Both the position numbers and the translations under genes were made by a program. A stretch of DNA of 64,000 bases from Leeuwenhoekiella parthenopeia (GTDB lineage Bacteria; Bacteroidota; Bacteroidia; Flavobacteriales; Flavobacteriaceae), in the NCBI RefSeq assembly GCF_020782115.1, contig NZ_JAJGMW010000008.1:1-64000 (forward strand), written 5' to 3'. The notes beneath the pieces are model-generated. The model searched no databases. It was given only the letters and a program-made list of their open reading frames with translations, and was not told where the DNA came from. Shown here one piece after another: positions 1 to 9,065 of this stretch; position 1 is the stretch's first letter; each line of letters opens with the position of its first letter.

Positions 1-135
1 ATCTATACCAACAATTAAAAACGTATTTTAGTTATTACAATACAAAAAGAAGGCATCAGGGAATAGAAAACGAAATACCGCTGGTAAAGTATTTAAACAA
101 ACAACAAAAAGCAGCTTAGTCAATATAGCCGGAAC

Positions 136-810
136 TTAATTTAAGCTGAAAACTGCCCTACAAATGGGGGGATGCTCAGCTTTTAATTCGTCCTTACTAA
201 TATTCTCATCTGATTTATAAAAAAATTGGAGCATAAAAGAGTCAATAACCTGCGTTTTAAATTCTGTAGGTCTACCGAAAGATAAAAGGTCATATAAAAG
301 ATTATTTTCAAAGGACGAATCTTCTACTTTAAATTTATCTAATCCGTTTAATTGATATAGCTCGGATTGAATTTCTATGATATTATCAGACTCCTCGGCA
401 ATTCTATTTGCCTCGATGATTTCAAGGTTTATACCATAATCTTTAAAAGCTATTTTTTCCAGTTCTCGAATTCTTTTATTGGTCAATTCTTTGGAATAAA
501 AGAAAAATAATTTATTATCAAAACCGTACTTCTCATGATTATTTTTCGCCTTTTCTAGATCCTCTAATATTTTTTTTATCAACCCATTCATTTGATGGCT
601 GTTTGCTGATTTTTGAACCGTTAATTGATATTGAACTTTTTTTTGTCCAAAGTCAAAAACGCGAATATCTAGCCCGGTATCATCCTTTCCATCTGTGAAA
701 ACTATTTTTTTGAAATTAAACTCTTTAGCTAAATAAATCTTAACTATTTTATCGAATTCCTTTTTCTCCAGTGCTTCTAAAAGGTTTATTAAGTTTTGAG
801 TTTTGGACAT
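136..810 (-). CDS. Restriction-endonuclease-like N-terminal fragment, hypothetical
   Basis: The 224-aa product has a short N-terminal helix and then a pattern (TDGKDDTGLDI followed by VQYQLTVQ, about residues 38-67) that resembles the core of PD-(D/E)XK nuclease folds, where a G-x-D motif is followed by a strand with Q/E-x-K. Here the second motif reads Q-L-T-V-Q, so catalytic activity is doubtful. The chain stops abruptly after a charged helix with a tail that does not look like a domain end, and the 135 bases after the stop hold no coding continuation. I infer the N-terminal remnant of a longer protein. It is AT-rich compared with the MoxR operon beside it and shares an accessory patch with the protease gene. 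No partner methylase or toxin is visible. Function not recognised with certainty. Confidence 0.5.
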   Translation of the reverse strand: MSKTQNLINLLEALEKKEFDKIVKIYLAKEFNFKKIVFTDGKDDTGLDIRVFDFGQKKVQYQLTVQKSANSHQMNGLIKKILEDLEKAKNNHEKYGFDNKLFFFYSKELTNKRIRELEKIAFKDYGINLEIIEANRIAEESDNIIEIQSELYQLNGLDKFKVEDSSFENNLLYDLLSFGRPTEFKTQVIDSFMLQFFYKSDENISKDELKAEHPPICRAVFSLN

Positions 811-940
811 ATTTCAAATTATTGGTAAGGTGAAATTAACAATCCTGTGAATTTACAATTGATATATTATCTGTTGTAAAATTTATTAGGGAATTAATTA
901 TATTTAAAAATTGCTATTTATCTTGTTCAGTAAATACTTA

Positions 941-1061
941 TTCTAACCTAGAATCCTACAAACCCCCAGTACTCTGATTTCAAGGTATTTGTTTATGGTG
1001 TTTATAGTAAGGTTTTCGGTTTTGGTAATTACGGTTTGGATGCCGTGGGGTTTAATTTCTT
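941..1061 (-). pseudogene. Decayed duplicate of the 3' end of the DUF58 gene
   Basis: This stretch aligns along its length to 2660-2785, which covers the last ~35 codons of the DUF58 gene and its downstream flank. Translated on the minus strand it reads HGIQTVITKTENLTINTINK then YLEIRVLG, against HGIQTVLTKPEDLTVNTINK then YLEIKARG in the intact gene, so similarity is kept at protein level. A stop codon lies just upstream (near 1062) and no start is present. It is therefore a relic, created by duplication or by recombination with a related locus. Together with 2660-2785 it brackets the protease gene. Confidence 0.8.
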
Positions 1062-1086
1062 AAGCGATTAAGAAAAGTTTACTTTA

Positions 1087-2532
1087 TTAATTTATTTCCA
1101 GAATATATACGAATTCCTTCACAAATTTGACTTGTTCACTTAATTCTTTATTGGAGATCATATTTGATTTGGGAATTAATGGAATGGTATCCAAAATTTG
1201 CATTAAATTCATCAAATAGCTCGTTTTTATGGCATATGAAGCATTTTCAGCCCCAAGATGTTTAGCATTAATTATACCCACTATTTGACCTTCTAGGTTT
1301 AGAAGTGGTCCTCCGCTATTTCCGGGTTGCACTGGGACACTAATTTGATAAGTAGTGATGTCGCCTTGAAAACCCGTTTTTGAACTAATTATTCCGTTTG
1401 TAAGTTTTACCTCATCACCCATACTGGCTCGTAATGGATAGCCCAGAGCGTAAACTGATTTTCCAACATCAGCCAATTCATTATCAAATGAGTATGGTAT
1501 TTGTCCTAGAGAAGTGAAATTGGAGTCAGTAATTTTGATTATTGCAATATCGTTGTTTTTGTCCTCTACCAATATTTTAGCAGAATATGATTTAGTGAAA
1601 TCTCCTTTAATACCTCGAACTTTAATTGTATTCGCGCCTTCTACGACGTGTTGATTAGTTGCAATAAGACCATTAGATGATAAAGCAAAACCTGATCCTG
1701 AGGATTTTTGCATGTTATCATTGCTTTCTATTCTGTCATCAACTGTAGGATAAAGTTTAATAAAAGTACTTTCACTTCCTGATAAAATCAATTTAAAATA
1801 TGCGTAATTATCAAAAGATATGTAACTGTCAGAATTCAAGGATTTATCCCCCATATACCAGTCACACTTATAAAAATCCGGGGTCGCTGTTTTATAGAGG
1901 CGTGCCTTAACTTCTCCACTTATCCATTTATTATTCGCAGGAGCTATGTACCTTTTGCCATCGCAATTGCAACCATCAACTTTTTCAGATCCTCGTGGAC
2001 TTCCAGATAGATATATCAGTTTGTAATCATTATTTGCTTTAACTAATGCGACTTTATATTTTACTTCGTAATTTCTCCAAGTCATATAGCAGAGAGTTTG
2101 TCCATAAGCATTAGTACAAGGTACTTTGACATCAGAATATGAACCAACAGATTCATATATCCCTTCGATTTCTTCCATTCCATTAATGGACCACTGATTC
2201 TTAATTTCAGATTCTTTCCAATTAGTTTTAGGTGAAGATATTTGGTTAGATTTTTTTGGTAATTTGGAGGGCTCACCGCCTATTCCAGCCCTTTCAAAAT
2301 ATATTTCATTAATATAACCTGTCTTACCATTATATCTTACTTTATAAATTCCACTAGAGGGGCCTGAAATAATTTTTACCTGATTACCAGCTGGTATTAT
2401 TTCAATTACTTCACTGAAAATATATTCTGATTGCTTTAGTTTACCATCACTTTTTAGAATAAGATTTTTCTGTCCAAAGACTGGTATCGATAAGAAAAGG
2501 CTGTATAATATAAAAAGGTATTTGAGGTTCAT
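1087..2532 (-). CDS. Secreted SH3-domain trypsin-like serine protease
   Basis: 481 aa. Residues 1-20 form a signal peptide ending VFGQ. Residues ~22-82 look like a bacterial SH3 domain (IIPAGNQVKI, GIYKVRYNGKTGYI). A cysteine-containing middle region (about 120-235; CNCDG near 188) is unrecognised. A trypsin-like S1C domain fills ~278-447 with an intact-looking triad: H295 in NQHVV, D328 in NNDIAII and S406 in GNSGGP. No PDZ domain follows, unlike DegP/HtrA. Predicted to act in the periplasm or outside the cell; substrate unknown. It stands alone, flanked by the two copies of a DUF58 3'-end duplication, and is more AT-rich than the operon next to it, which suggests insertion. The ATG at 2532 fits the signal peptide. 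Confidence 0.85.
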   Translation of the reverse strand: MNLKYLFILYSLFLSIPVFGQKNLILKSDGKLKQSEYIFSEVIEIIPAGNQVKIISGPSSGIYKVRYNGKTGYINEIYFERAGIGGEPSKLPKKSNQISSPKTNWKESEIKNQWSINGMEEIEGIYESVGSYSDVKVPCTNAYGQTLCYMTWRNYEVKYKVALVKANNDYKLIYLSGSPRGSEKVDGCNCDGKRYIAPANNKWISGEVKARLYKTATPDFYKCDWYMGDKSLNSDSYISFDNYAYFKLILSGSESTFIKLYPTVDDRIESNDNMQKSSGSGFALSSNGLIATNQHVVEGANTIKVRGIKGDFTKSYSAKILVEDKNNDIAIIKITDSNFTSLGQIPYSFDNELADVGKSVYALGYPLRASMGDEVKLTNGIISSKTGFQGDITTYQISVPVQPGNSGGPLLNLEGQIVGIINAKHLGAENASYAIKTSYLMNLMQILDTIPLIPKSNMISNKELSEQVKFVKEFVYILEIN

Positions 2533-2659
2533 ACGGTTTAACTTTAGTTTTTAATGTTTTCTTACTTGGCTTTTTAGAAAAAATATTATGAAAATTATTA
2601 AGTGACTAAAACATATAAAGATATCGCACCGTGATAACTTCCCCTTACGGAAATCCTCA

Positions 2660-2785
2660 TTCTAACCTAAAACCTCTATAAAATCCCCCGGGCTTTGATC
2701 TCCAGGTATTTGTTGATGGTGTTTACGGTAAGGTCTTCGGGTTTGGTGAGTACGGTTTGTATACCATGGCGTTCCAGTTCTTTAA
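2660..2785. repeat. Intact partner of the DUF58 3'-end duplication
   Basis: The end of the DUF58 gene plus its flank (TTCTAACCTA at 2660-2669 and onwards) is repeated in diverged form at 941-1061. The repeats are in direct orientation, about 1.7 kb apart, with roughly three quarters of bases alike by eye, and they enclose the SH3/trypsin-like protease gene. No inverted termini or transposase are visible, so this is not a recognisable insertion sequence. Confidence 0.75.
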
Positions 2786-4016
2786 CCATACGCTTTTTCT
2801 CATAGTCCATTTTCTGGGCGATGGTCTTGTGGTAAATCTCAGGGGTGTTTGCGGCCTTTTTAGCGATCAGCTCGGTAAGCTCGGTGTTTTCAAAAAAGAT
2901 CACGACCAGTACGTGTTTTTGAGCCAGGCCTTTGAGGTAGGGGAGTTGGCGCTGCAGGGCGCTTTCGTGTTCAAAATTGGTATACAGCAATAACAGGCTG
3001 CGGTGGGTGATTTTGCGTTTGACTTCGGCATACAGACGGCCAAAATCACTGTCCAGAAAACGGGTTTGTATGGAGTACAAGACCTCGAGAATGGTATTGA
3101 GGTGGGTTTTTTTACTGCTGGCGGCCAGATGGTTTATGATCGTGTTGCTAAAGGTAATCAGGCCCGTTTTATCGTTCTTTTTAAGCGCCACATTGCTAAA
3201 GGCCAGCGTCGAGTTTATCGCGTAATCCAGCAGGGTAAGGCCTTCAAAGGGCATTTTCATCACCCGGCTGGCATCGATGATCGAGTAGATGGGCTGGGAT
3301 TTCTCATCCTGAAACTGGTTGACCATCAGATCGCCGCGTTTGGCAGTCGCCTTCCAGTTGATGGTGCGCACATCATCGCCGCTCACATAGTCTTTAATCT
3401 GTTCAAACTCCATCGTATGCCCTATACGGCGTATTTTCTTAAGACCAAACTGCGTCAGCTTGTTGTCTATGGCCAGAAAGGCATACTTTTTCATCTGTAT
3501 AAACGACGGATAGACTTTTACCGCCTGCCCGTTGTCAAACACATAGCGGCGCTTCACCAGCTTCACGGGGCTCGTTACAAAAACATTCAACCGCCCAAAG
3601 GTGTAGACCCCGCGTTCTACCGGGCGCAGGCCGTAGGTAATACGGGTTTTTTCACCGGCTGCAATGCTTCCGGTTTTTAGAAAGTCCCGTTTTTGAAACT
3701 GCACCGGGATCTCGTCAATCACTTCAAAAGCGACTTTAAAGGGATAGCGGTTGGTGAGTTGCAAGGGCACCTCGTTAACATCGGAATTGGAGAATTTCTC
3801 GGGAAGTTTTCGCGTAGCGCTAATGCCTTCCTTTTTCTTGTAGAGGGTGATCGCGTCAAAAAGCACGGCGATTCCCAGCAGCAGCATACCTACCGAAGCA
3901 ATGGGAAACAGGCTGTGGTACCAGTACGAAAACAGGAACAGCACCACCAGCGCGCTCAGCACGTAAAAGACCCTAAGGTCAAAATACAGACTTTTTATGA
4001 AGGCTATAAGACGCAC
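2676..4016 (-). CDS. DUF58 domain protein of MoxR operon
   Basis: 446 aa with two hydrophobic N-terminal helices (~16-31 and ~36-54), a beta-rich middle and the DUF58 signature at ~203-235 (EFEQIKDYVSGDD, INWKATAKRGDLMVNQF), followed by a vWA-like fold with DASRVM. DUF58 proteins are membrane-anchored partners of MoxR AAA+ ATPases in several envelope and assembly systems; the substrate here is unknown. It is the last gene of a six-gene leftward operon. The start appears to be GTG, overlapping the MoxR stop by one base (TAGTG), which points to translational coupling; no nearby ATG exists. A decayed copy of its 3' end lies 1.6 kb downstream. Confidence 0.9.
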   Translation of the reverse strand: MRLIAFIKSLYFDLRVFYVLSALVVLFLFSYWYHSLFPIASVGMLLLGIAVLFDAITLYKKKEGISATRKLPEKFSNSDVNEVPLQLTNRYPFKVAFEVIDEIPVQFQKRDFLKTGSIAAGEKTRITYGLRPVERGVYTFGRLNVFVTSPVKLVKRRYVFDNGQAVKVYPSFIQMKKYAFLAIDNKLTQFGLKKIRRIGHTMEFEQIKDYVSGDDVRTINWKATAKRGDLMVNQFQDEKSQPIYSIIDASRVMKMPFEGLTLLDYAINSTLAFSNVALKKNDKTGLITFSNTIINHLAASSKKTHLNTILEVLYSIQTRFLDSDFGRLYAEVKRKITHRSLLLLYTNFEHESALQRQLPYLKGLAQKHVLVVIFFENTELTELIAKKAANTPEIYHKTIAQKMDYEKKRMVKELERHGIQTVLTKPEDLTVNTINKYLEIKARGIL

Positions 4017-5101
4017 TAGCGGGGTACTTCTACAGATTGAACAAGCATATCAATCACCGTTTCGGGTGTCATCCCTTCCATTTCGCGTTCTGGCGAAAGG
4101 ATTACTCTATGCCGCAATACGGGCGTTACCGAGCGTTTTACGTCTTCGGGTGTTACAAAATCGCGGCCGTTGATGGCTGCAAAAGCTTTGGCCGACTTTA
4201 AAATCGCCAGGGAGGCACGTGGCGAACCACCTAGATACAAATGCGGATGCGTTCTCGATTTTACCGTGATCTGCGCGATGTAGTTGAGTATTTTTTCTTC
4301 CACCAAAACCTGACCCGTCTGCTCCCGGAATTCCTGAAGCTTCGCCGGAGTGAGAACCGCATCGATTACAGCAGTGGCCGCGCCACTCAGCTGATTCTGA
4401 CTTTTTAGAATCGCAATCTCATCTTCCAGATCAGGGTAGGTCACCTTGATTTTAAAGAGGAAACGGTCGAGCTGGGCTTCGGGAAGGGCATAGGTACCTT
4501 CCTGCTCGATGGGGTTTTGGGTGGCGAGAACCATAAAGGGCTTTTCCAGATCGTACTGGGTCCCGTCTATGGTGATCTGGCGTTCTTCCATCACCTCAAA
4601 AAGCGCAGCCTGAGTTTTGGCGGGCGCACGGTTAATCTCGTCAATCAGCACGATATTTGAGAAAATAGGGCCGTGTTTAAATTCAAAATTGCTGGTTTGC
4701 ATATTGAGCACCGAAGTTCCCAATACGTCGCTCGGCATCAAATCTGGCGTAAACTGAATACGGCTAAACCCGGTGCTGAGGGTTTTGGCAAAGAGCTTGG
4801 CGGTTACCGTTTTGGCGATTCCGGGAACGCCTTCAATAAGCACATGGCCATCGGCAAGCAGGGCGACGATAAGCAGTTCTACAAACTCGTGCTGACCTAC
4901 GATCACTTTGGCCAGTTCGGCTTTAAGTGCGGCAACCGAGTCGCGTAATTCGTCAAGCGGAATGCGGTTTTGAAACTCCAGATTTTTAGACTCCGGTGTT
5001 TCTTGTGAAGCTACCGGACTTTGCTCAGGCGTGTTTTGCGGGGTTTCTTCCGGGTTATGATCAGGCGTTTGCCCGTTTTCTAAAGGCGTTGAATCTTCCA
5101 T
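4016..5101 (-). CDS. MoxR family AAA+ ATPase
   Basis: 361 aa from the ATG at 5101, which shares one base with the upstream stop (TGATG); a TTG just before it is less likely. After a Glu/Pro/Gln-rich, probably disordered ~45-residue N-terminus, the AAA_3 core shows Walker A GVPGIAKT (~91-98), Walker B VLIDEINRAP (~151-160), a sensor-1 region ATQNPIEQEG, and an AAA lid in the C-terminal third. MoxR ATPases act as chaperone-like remodellers with the vWA or DUF58 proteins encoded beside them, and the adjoining DUF58 gene is the expected partner. Sits between DUF4350 and DUF58 with overlaps on both sides. Family assignment is firm; the complex it matures is not known. Confidence 0.95.
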   Translation of the reverse strand: MEDSTPLENGQTPDHNPEETPQNTPEQSPVASQETPESKNLEFQNRIPLDELRDSVAALKAELAKVIVGQHEFVELLIVALLADGHVLIEGVPGIAKTVTAKLFAKTLSTGFSRIQFTPDLMPSDVLGTSVLNMQTSNFEFKHGPIFSNIVLIDEINRAPAKTQAALFEVMEERQITIDGTQYDLEKPFMVLATQNPIEQEGTYALPEAQLDRFLFKIKVTYPDLEDEIAILKSQNQLSGAATAVIDAVLTPAKLQEFREQTGQVLVEEKILNYIAQITVKSRTHPHLYLGGSPRASLAILKSAKAFAAINGRDFVTPEDVKRSVTPVLRHRVILSPEREMEGMTPETVIDMLVQSVEVPR

Positions 5102-6321
5102 CAATGGGTAGTTTTAAAATTTTCGATCAGGCTGTTGAGGCGTATGAGTTCGTCTTCACTCAATTCGGCCTTTTGCCTGATGGTTACGATATAATCTATA
5201 GTATTTTGAACCATGTCGAGGGGCTTTCCGCTTTTCGCCGTGAGGCGCTCAATAAAATCACGGTTAAGCCGGTCTGTCGCCAAAACATAAGTGCTGCGCA
5301 GGTATTCCATAAAATGATTGATCTGGTGCGTGGCGATCTGGCGGTTTTCTTTTTTATCTAAATACATCCCGGCAATGGTGCGGGTATAGTCAAGTGTGTT
5401 GTTAGGCAAAGGTTTGATCACGGGAATGCTGCGCTGCTTGCGCTTGCCTTCAAAGATCACCCAGATCAGGGCGCCCAGCAACAGCGTGTACCAGGACCAT
5501 TTGAGGTATTTGTTGTTCAGGATTATAAACAGCGGCGATACGGCTACGGCCTTACTGTTTTTATAATACATATCCAGATAGACAGTCCCGTCTTTAGGCA
5601 AATACGACAGTATATTTGAGGTATAGGCCGCATTGTTGCCATTCAGCATAAAATAGTTGGTAAATGCCTGCGGAAAGGTGCTCAGAATGATCTCGCCTTT
5701 TTCAAAAGGCAGTTTGATAAAATTGACTTTGGGTTTTTTAATGCGGGTGGAATCTTCATCGCGGATGATGTCTGCAACCCCCAGAACGGTTGTATTTAAA
5801 GTGTCGATTTTATTAAAATAGGCTACAGAATAATCCTTGTCTAAAATATACGGAAGCTTGCCGCGTAGCGCCGGATTGCTCAGGTTTACAAGCGGCCGTT
5901 TGATCAGGTTGTCGTTGTCGTAGGTATAATCGCTTTTCAGATTTAAGGTGTCTTCCAAAACTTCGCTAAATCCATCAGAAGCCATAAACAGCGTATTGCC
6001 CTGAGCTACCCAGTTGAGCAGCTTTCGGGTTTCAAACTCATCGTTATAGATGAAGGAGTTTACAAAGAAATACGTGCCTTTGGGCTGATTGAGGCTGTCC
6101 ATCAAAAACTCATAGGGCGGAATTTTGACTTCCTCGAGCCGGTCTTCTTCAATGAGCGAGGAGAGCTGCTCGTAAAAGACGTAGGTGCCAAAAGGAATTC
6201 TATCCTGTTTCCCATACGACTCATACCAGTTTAAGGGCTCTTTTTGAGAAGCTTCGGCCACCACCAGAATCACTAAAAAGAGGATGAGCAGCCCGGCGAG
6301 TATTTTATAGCGTTTACTCAT
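5101..6321 (-). CDS. DUF4350 membrane protein
   Basis: 406 aa. An N-terminal anchor (~6-23) is followed by a region with the DUF4350 hallmark (RIPFGTYVFYEQL, about 42-54) and a GATase-like alpha/beta fold that detects 'short-fall' strands such as NTLFMASDGF. A second hydrophobic helix (~274-291) precedes a cytoplasmic helical tail. DUF4350 proteins recur in MoxR/DUF58/DUF4129 clusters of Bacteroidota and Actinobacteria; no reaction is known. It overlaps the upstream gene by four bases (ATGA) and the MoxR gene by one base, so all are probably translated from one message. Confidence 0.85.
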   Translation of the reverse strand: MSKRYKILAGLLILFLVILVVAEASQKEPLNWYESYGKQDRIPFGTYVFYEQLSSLIEEDRLEEVKIPPYEFLMDSLNQPKGTYFFVNSFIYNDEFETRKLLNWVAQGNTLFMASDGFSEVLEDTLNLKSDYTYDNDNLIKRPLVNLSNPALRGKLPYILDKDYSVAYFNKIDTLNTTVLGVADIIRDEDSTRIKKPKVNFIKLPFEKGEIILSTFPQAFTNYFMLNGNNAAYTSNILSYLPKDGTVYLDMYYKNSKAVAVSPLFIILNNKYLKWSWYTLLLGALIWVIFEGKRKQRSIPVIKPLPNNTLDYTRTIAGMYLDKKENRQIATHQINHFMEYLRSTYVLATDRLNRDFIERLTAKSGKPLDMVQNTIDYIVTIRQKAELSEDELIRLNSLIENFKTTH

Positions 6322-7070
6322 AAGGCGTTAATGCTCTTTTTAAATTCGGTTTCTGCTTTGGCAAAATCGGTTTCATTTACTTCAAAATTCCCGTACCAGA
6401 TAAAATCATACACACGTGTGAGTCGGGTAAAGGTAGTGCGCAGGCCGGCGTCTTTGAGTTCGTACACATAATCGGCATTGGTTTTTTGCACTTCCCAGTC
6501 AATGAGCTCTTTTTGCGCCAGTTTTTGCAGCAATAATAAATAGTAGAAGCGCACGGCCAGGCGGTAATTCTTTTCGCGTAGCGCGGCTTCAATGAGTTCG
6601 GTGATATTTTGATTTTCGATGATTTCCTGTTCATCGGTGAGTATGACTTTGCTGAGATCGGGGCCTTTAAGCGGCGAGCCGCCCAAATCAACTTTTAAAA
6701 AGAGCCACACCAATAGGGCTACGACTCCGGCAACGAGTAAGTAGGGTAGGGCGCGTACCAGAAAGCCCAGAAAGCCGGTGGCTTCCTCTCCCTGAAGAAT
6801 CCAGTTTATAAAGCGCCTCCAGATATCGTTGGTCCAGGTTTTAAAACGCGTCCAGATGTTGTCTGGCGCTTCTTCTTCCACATAATTAAATTCGTCCTGA
6901 GCGGCATACTTTTTAATCTGTTCGGTGTCAAATTCCACCGGGGTTGCCGGTGCCCGGTCGTACTGAATCTGTTGAACAACTTTTGGTTTTTCAACAGCCG
7001 TAGAATCTTGTGGCCCTGCAAAGCATTTCAGGGTCAGAAATACAAATATGTAGAAGAAAAATCGATGCAT
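6318..7070 (-). CDS. DUF4129 domain protein
   Basis: 250 aa. A signal peptide (~1-18), a short Pro/Glu-rich extracytoplasmic part, one transmembrane helix (~103-125, PYLLVAGVVALLVWLFLKV) and a cytoplasmic C-terminal DUF4129 domain (ALREKNYRLAVRFYYLLLLQ, about 163-182, then a YDFIWYGNFEVNE motif). DUF4129 domains occur in MoxR clusters and at the C-terminus of some transglutaminase-like membrane proteins; biochemical role unknown. Overlaps DUF4350 by four bases and the upstream membrane-protein gene by one base. Confidence 0.88.
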   Translation of the reverse strand: MHRFFFYIFVFLTLKCFAGPQDSTAVEKPKVVQQIQYDRAPATPVEFDTEQIKKYAAQDEFNYVEEEAPDNIWTRFKTWTNDIWRRFINWILQGEEATGFLGFLVRALPYLLVAGVVALLVWLFLKVDLGGSPLKGPDLSKVILTDEQEIIENQNITELIEAALREKNYRLAVRFYYLLLLQKLAQKELIDWEVQKTNADYVYELKDAGLRTTFTRLTRVYDFIWYGNFEVNETDFAKAETEFKKSINAL

Positions 7071-7927
7071 TAAGAGTCTGTACCTATACTGTCTATCGTT
7101 TCAAAAGTACCGGTTTGATTGGCTTTTTCGTTTAGGTTATAATAGATAAAGGCAATCGCGATTGGAAAAATCACGGCCAGAATGTATTGCGCTGCCGAAG
7201 AGAGTACACTTAGTGTTAAATACACCCAGTCAAATAAGCTGCTTATGTCTCCTTCTGAAATTTCTGCGGCAGAGGTAAAGGCTTTTACAAAGGTATAGAT
7301 GATTACGGGTAAGGAGAATACGATATTGGCAACGTATAACAGCAGGCCCAGCACAAACAAGGTAGCAAAGGTCATCCACCATTCACCTTTGATAAGCTTA
7401 AACGAATCTGCAATAACATCGCCTACCGATTTGTTTTCAAAAACCAGTACCGCCCAACCCAAAGAAAGCGGAATTGCCAGGTAAATTCCCGGAAGAATAC
7501 ACAGCATCAGACCAAAAAATACGATGATCGCGATTAGAAAGGTGGTCCCTACCAGCGAACCCAATTGCTTTCGCAGATCGGTTTTTAAAAGCTCCTGATC
7601 TACCACGCCTCCGTTTTCGATATACAATCTGATGTACTGAAGCACTGTCCCGTACATCACCGCGTAATAAAAAAGAACGGTTAGAAACAGGATGAGTGCC
7701 GGAAGCAGAAAATTAGCCATACGGAATATTCCGCCGTCAAAAAGGGAAATGTCTGAAGAAACCGTGGCGTAATAGCCCGCTGCGGCGATCAAAAGAATAT
7801 AAGGGATTGCCGCATTGCGCACCAAAGCCTTAAACAGGCCTTTGTATTCCTGGCGTAAAAATTTAAAAGTATCGGAGAGGATTTCGCCGAGTTCGCGTTG
7901 CCTTTTAAAGTTAATGTAATCGTTCAT
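7070..7927 (-). CDS. Polytopic membrane protein of MoxR operon
   Basis: 285 aa with about six predicted transmembrane helices (roughly 40-56, 72-93, 127-155, 156-163, 187-212 and 240-265) and an N-terminal amphipathic stretch (FKRQRELGEILSDTFKFLRQ). The helix arrangement and the GDVIADSFKLIKGEWW-type motif resemble the membrane domains annotated as glycerophosphoryl diester phosphodiesterase membrane-like or DUF975-type, but no catalytic domain is present. It is encoded between SpoIIM-like and DUF4129 proteins and overlaps the former by 17 bases, which suggests it is part of the same membrane complex. Function not known. Confidence 0.75.
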   Translation of the reverse strand: MNDYINFKRQRELGEILSDTFKFLRQEYKGLFKALVRNAAIPYILLIAAAGYYATVSSDISLFDGGIFRMANFLLPALILFLTVLFYYAVMYGTVLQYIRLYIENGGVVDQELLKTDLRKQLGSLVGTTFLIAIIVFFGLMLCILPGIYLAIPLSLGWAVLVFENKSVGDVIADSFKLIKGEWWMTFATLFVLGLLLYVANIVFSLPVIIYTFVKAFTSAAEISEGDISSLFDWVYLTLSVLSSAAQYILAVIFPIAIAFIYYNLNEKANQTGTFETIDSIGTDS

Positions 7928-8894
7928 GGAGTTGTATTTGGTGTTTTTTGTAAGCTATTCGGGGGTATAGGACGTAATAAAACAGAATTAGTAACAGCGA
8001 AAGGCCGATGATTGTAATCGCAAGCCAGTCGGGCATTTCGGTATGGCGGGTCACAAAACCTTCCAGAAATCCTGCAATAATAAAAAACGGAATGGTACTG
8101 ACCACGATTTTGAGTCCGTCTTTCATACTTCGTTTAAAGGATTCGACTCTGCTGTAGGTTCCGGGAAATAAAATACCGTTACCCAAAACCAGACCGGCCG
8201 CACCGGCAATCACAATCACCGAAATTTCGATAGTACCGTGAATCCATACAGTGCGCACAGACTCCCACAAGAGCCCCTTGTCGTAGAAGAAATATTGAAA
8301 CGAGCCCAGCATTACGCCGTTGCGCATCATAATAAACAGCGAACCAATACTGAAGAGCACGCCATAAATAAAAGCCATCAGGGCTACTTTGATGTTGTTT
8401 ACGGTGATCCCCAGAAACATTTCGACCTCATTCATTTCCTTATAAACCCGCATCGGGTCGTTTTGCGCGATATTCTCAAGGGTCATGTTTACATAGGCGT
8501 CGCCCATAATGCTCCGCACATAGGCGCCGTCTGTAGCAGCGCTGTAAGCACCCACAACGCAAAACAGGGCAAAAACCAGAAAAGACAGCAGGAGTTCACG
8601 CTGATAGCGGTACATCAACAGCGGAAATTCTTCCGTAAAAAAGGTGATAAAGCGGCGGCTCGACTCGCGTTTGGTCTTATAAATCTTCTGATGCGAGCGT
8701 GACGCGAGATGGTTTAAATACTGGGTGGTTTTGCTTTCGGGATAAAAGGTACGGGCATAACTCAGGTGATCTGTTACTTCAAGATATAAGGCCGAAAGTT
8801 CATCGGGCGTAAGTGCGTTGTTATTACCCAGCAATACGTTTTCAAATCTTAACCATTTATCCTTATTTTGCCTGACGAAAGCAGCCTCGCGCAT
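7911..8894 (-). CDS. SpoIIM/DUF95 family membrane protein
   Basis: 327 aa, first gene of the leftward MoxR operon. A helical cytoplasmic N-terminus (~1-95) leads into about six membrane helices. The DUF95 core is visible at about 190-245 (RNGVMLGSFQYFFYDKG, then WIHGTIEISVIVIAGAAGL), which is the conserved signature shared with the sporulation protein SpoIIM. In non-sporulating Bacteroidota these proteins are found with MoxR, RDD and DUF4129 genes; a role in envelope or membrane assembly is inferred. A divergent 171-base gap separates it from the RDD gene, so both start from this region. Confidence 0.88.
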   Translation of the reverse strand: MREAAFVRQNKDKWLRFENVLLGNNNALTPDELSALYLEVTDHLSYARTFYPESKTTQYLNHLASRSHQKIYKTKRESSRRFITFFTEEFPLLMYRYQRELLLSFLVFALFCVVGAYSAATDGAYVRSIMGDAYVNMTLENIAQNDPMRVYKEMNEVEMFLGITVNNIKVALMAFIYGVLFSIGSLFIMMRNGVMLGSFQYFFYDKGLLWESVRTVWIHGTIEISVIVIAGAAGLVLGNGILFPGTYSRVESFKRSMKDGLKIVVSTIPFFIIAGFLEGFVTRHTEMPDWLAITIIGLSLLLILFYYVLYPRIAYKKHQIQLHERLH

Positions 8895-9065
8895 AGTTTT
8901 GGGTTTTAAAATGAATTCTGAAGCATTTCGGACTCTGCCAAAACCATTCAGAACAGCTTTCTCAAATTTTAAATAACCGTAGGGCAGTAATTTAAGCTAA
9001 CATACTGTTTTGAGGCAAGCTTTGGGACTTAAAAATCCCGATTTTCGAGTAAAGAAAAAGAATTC

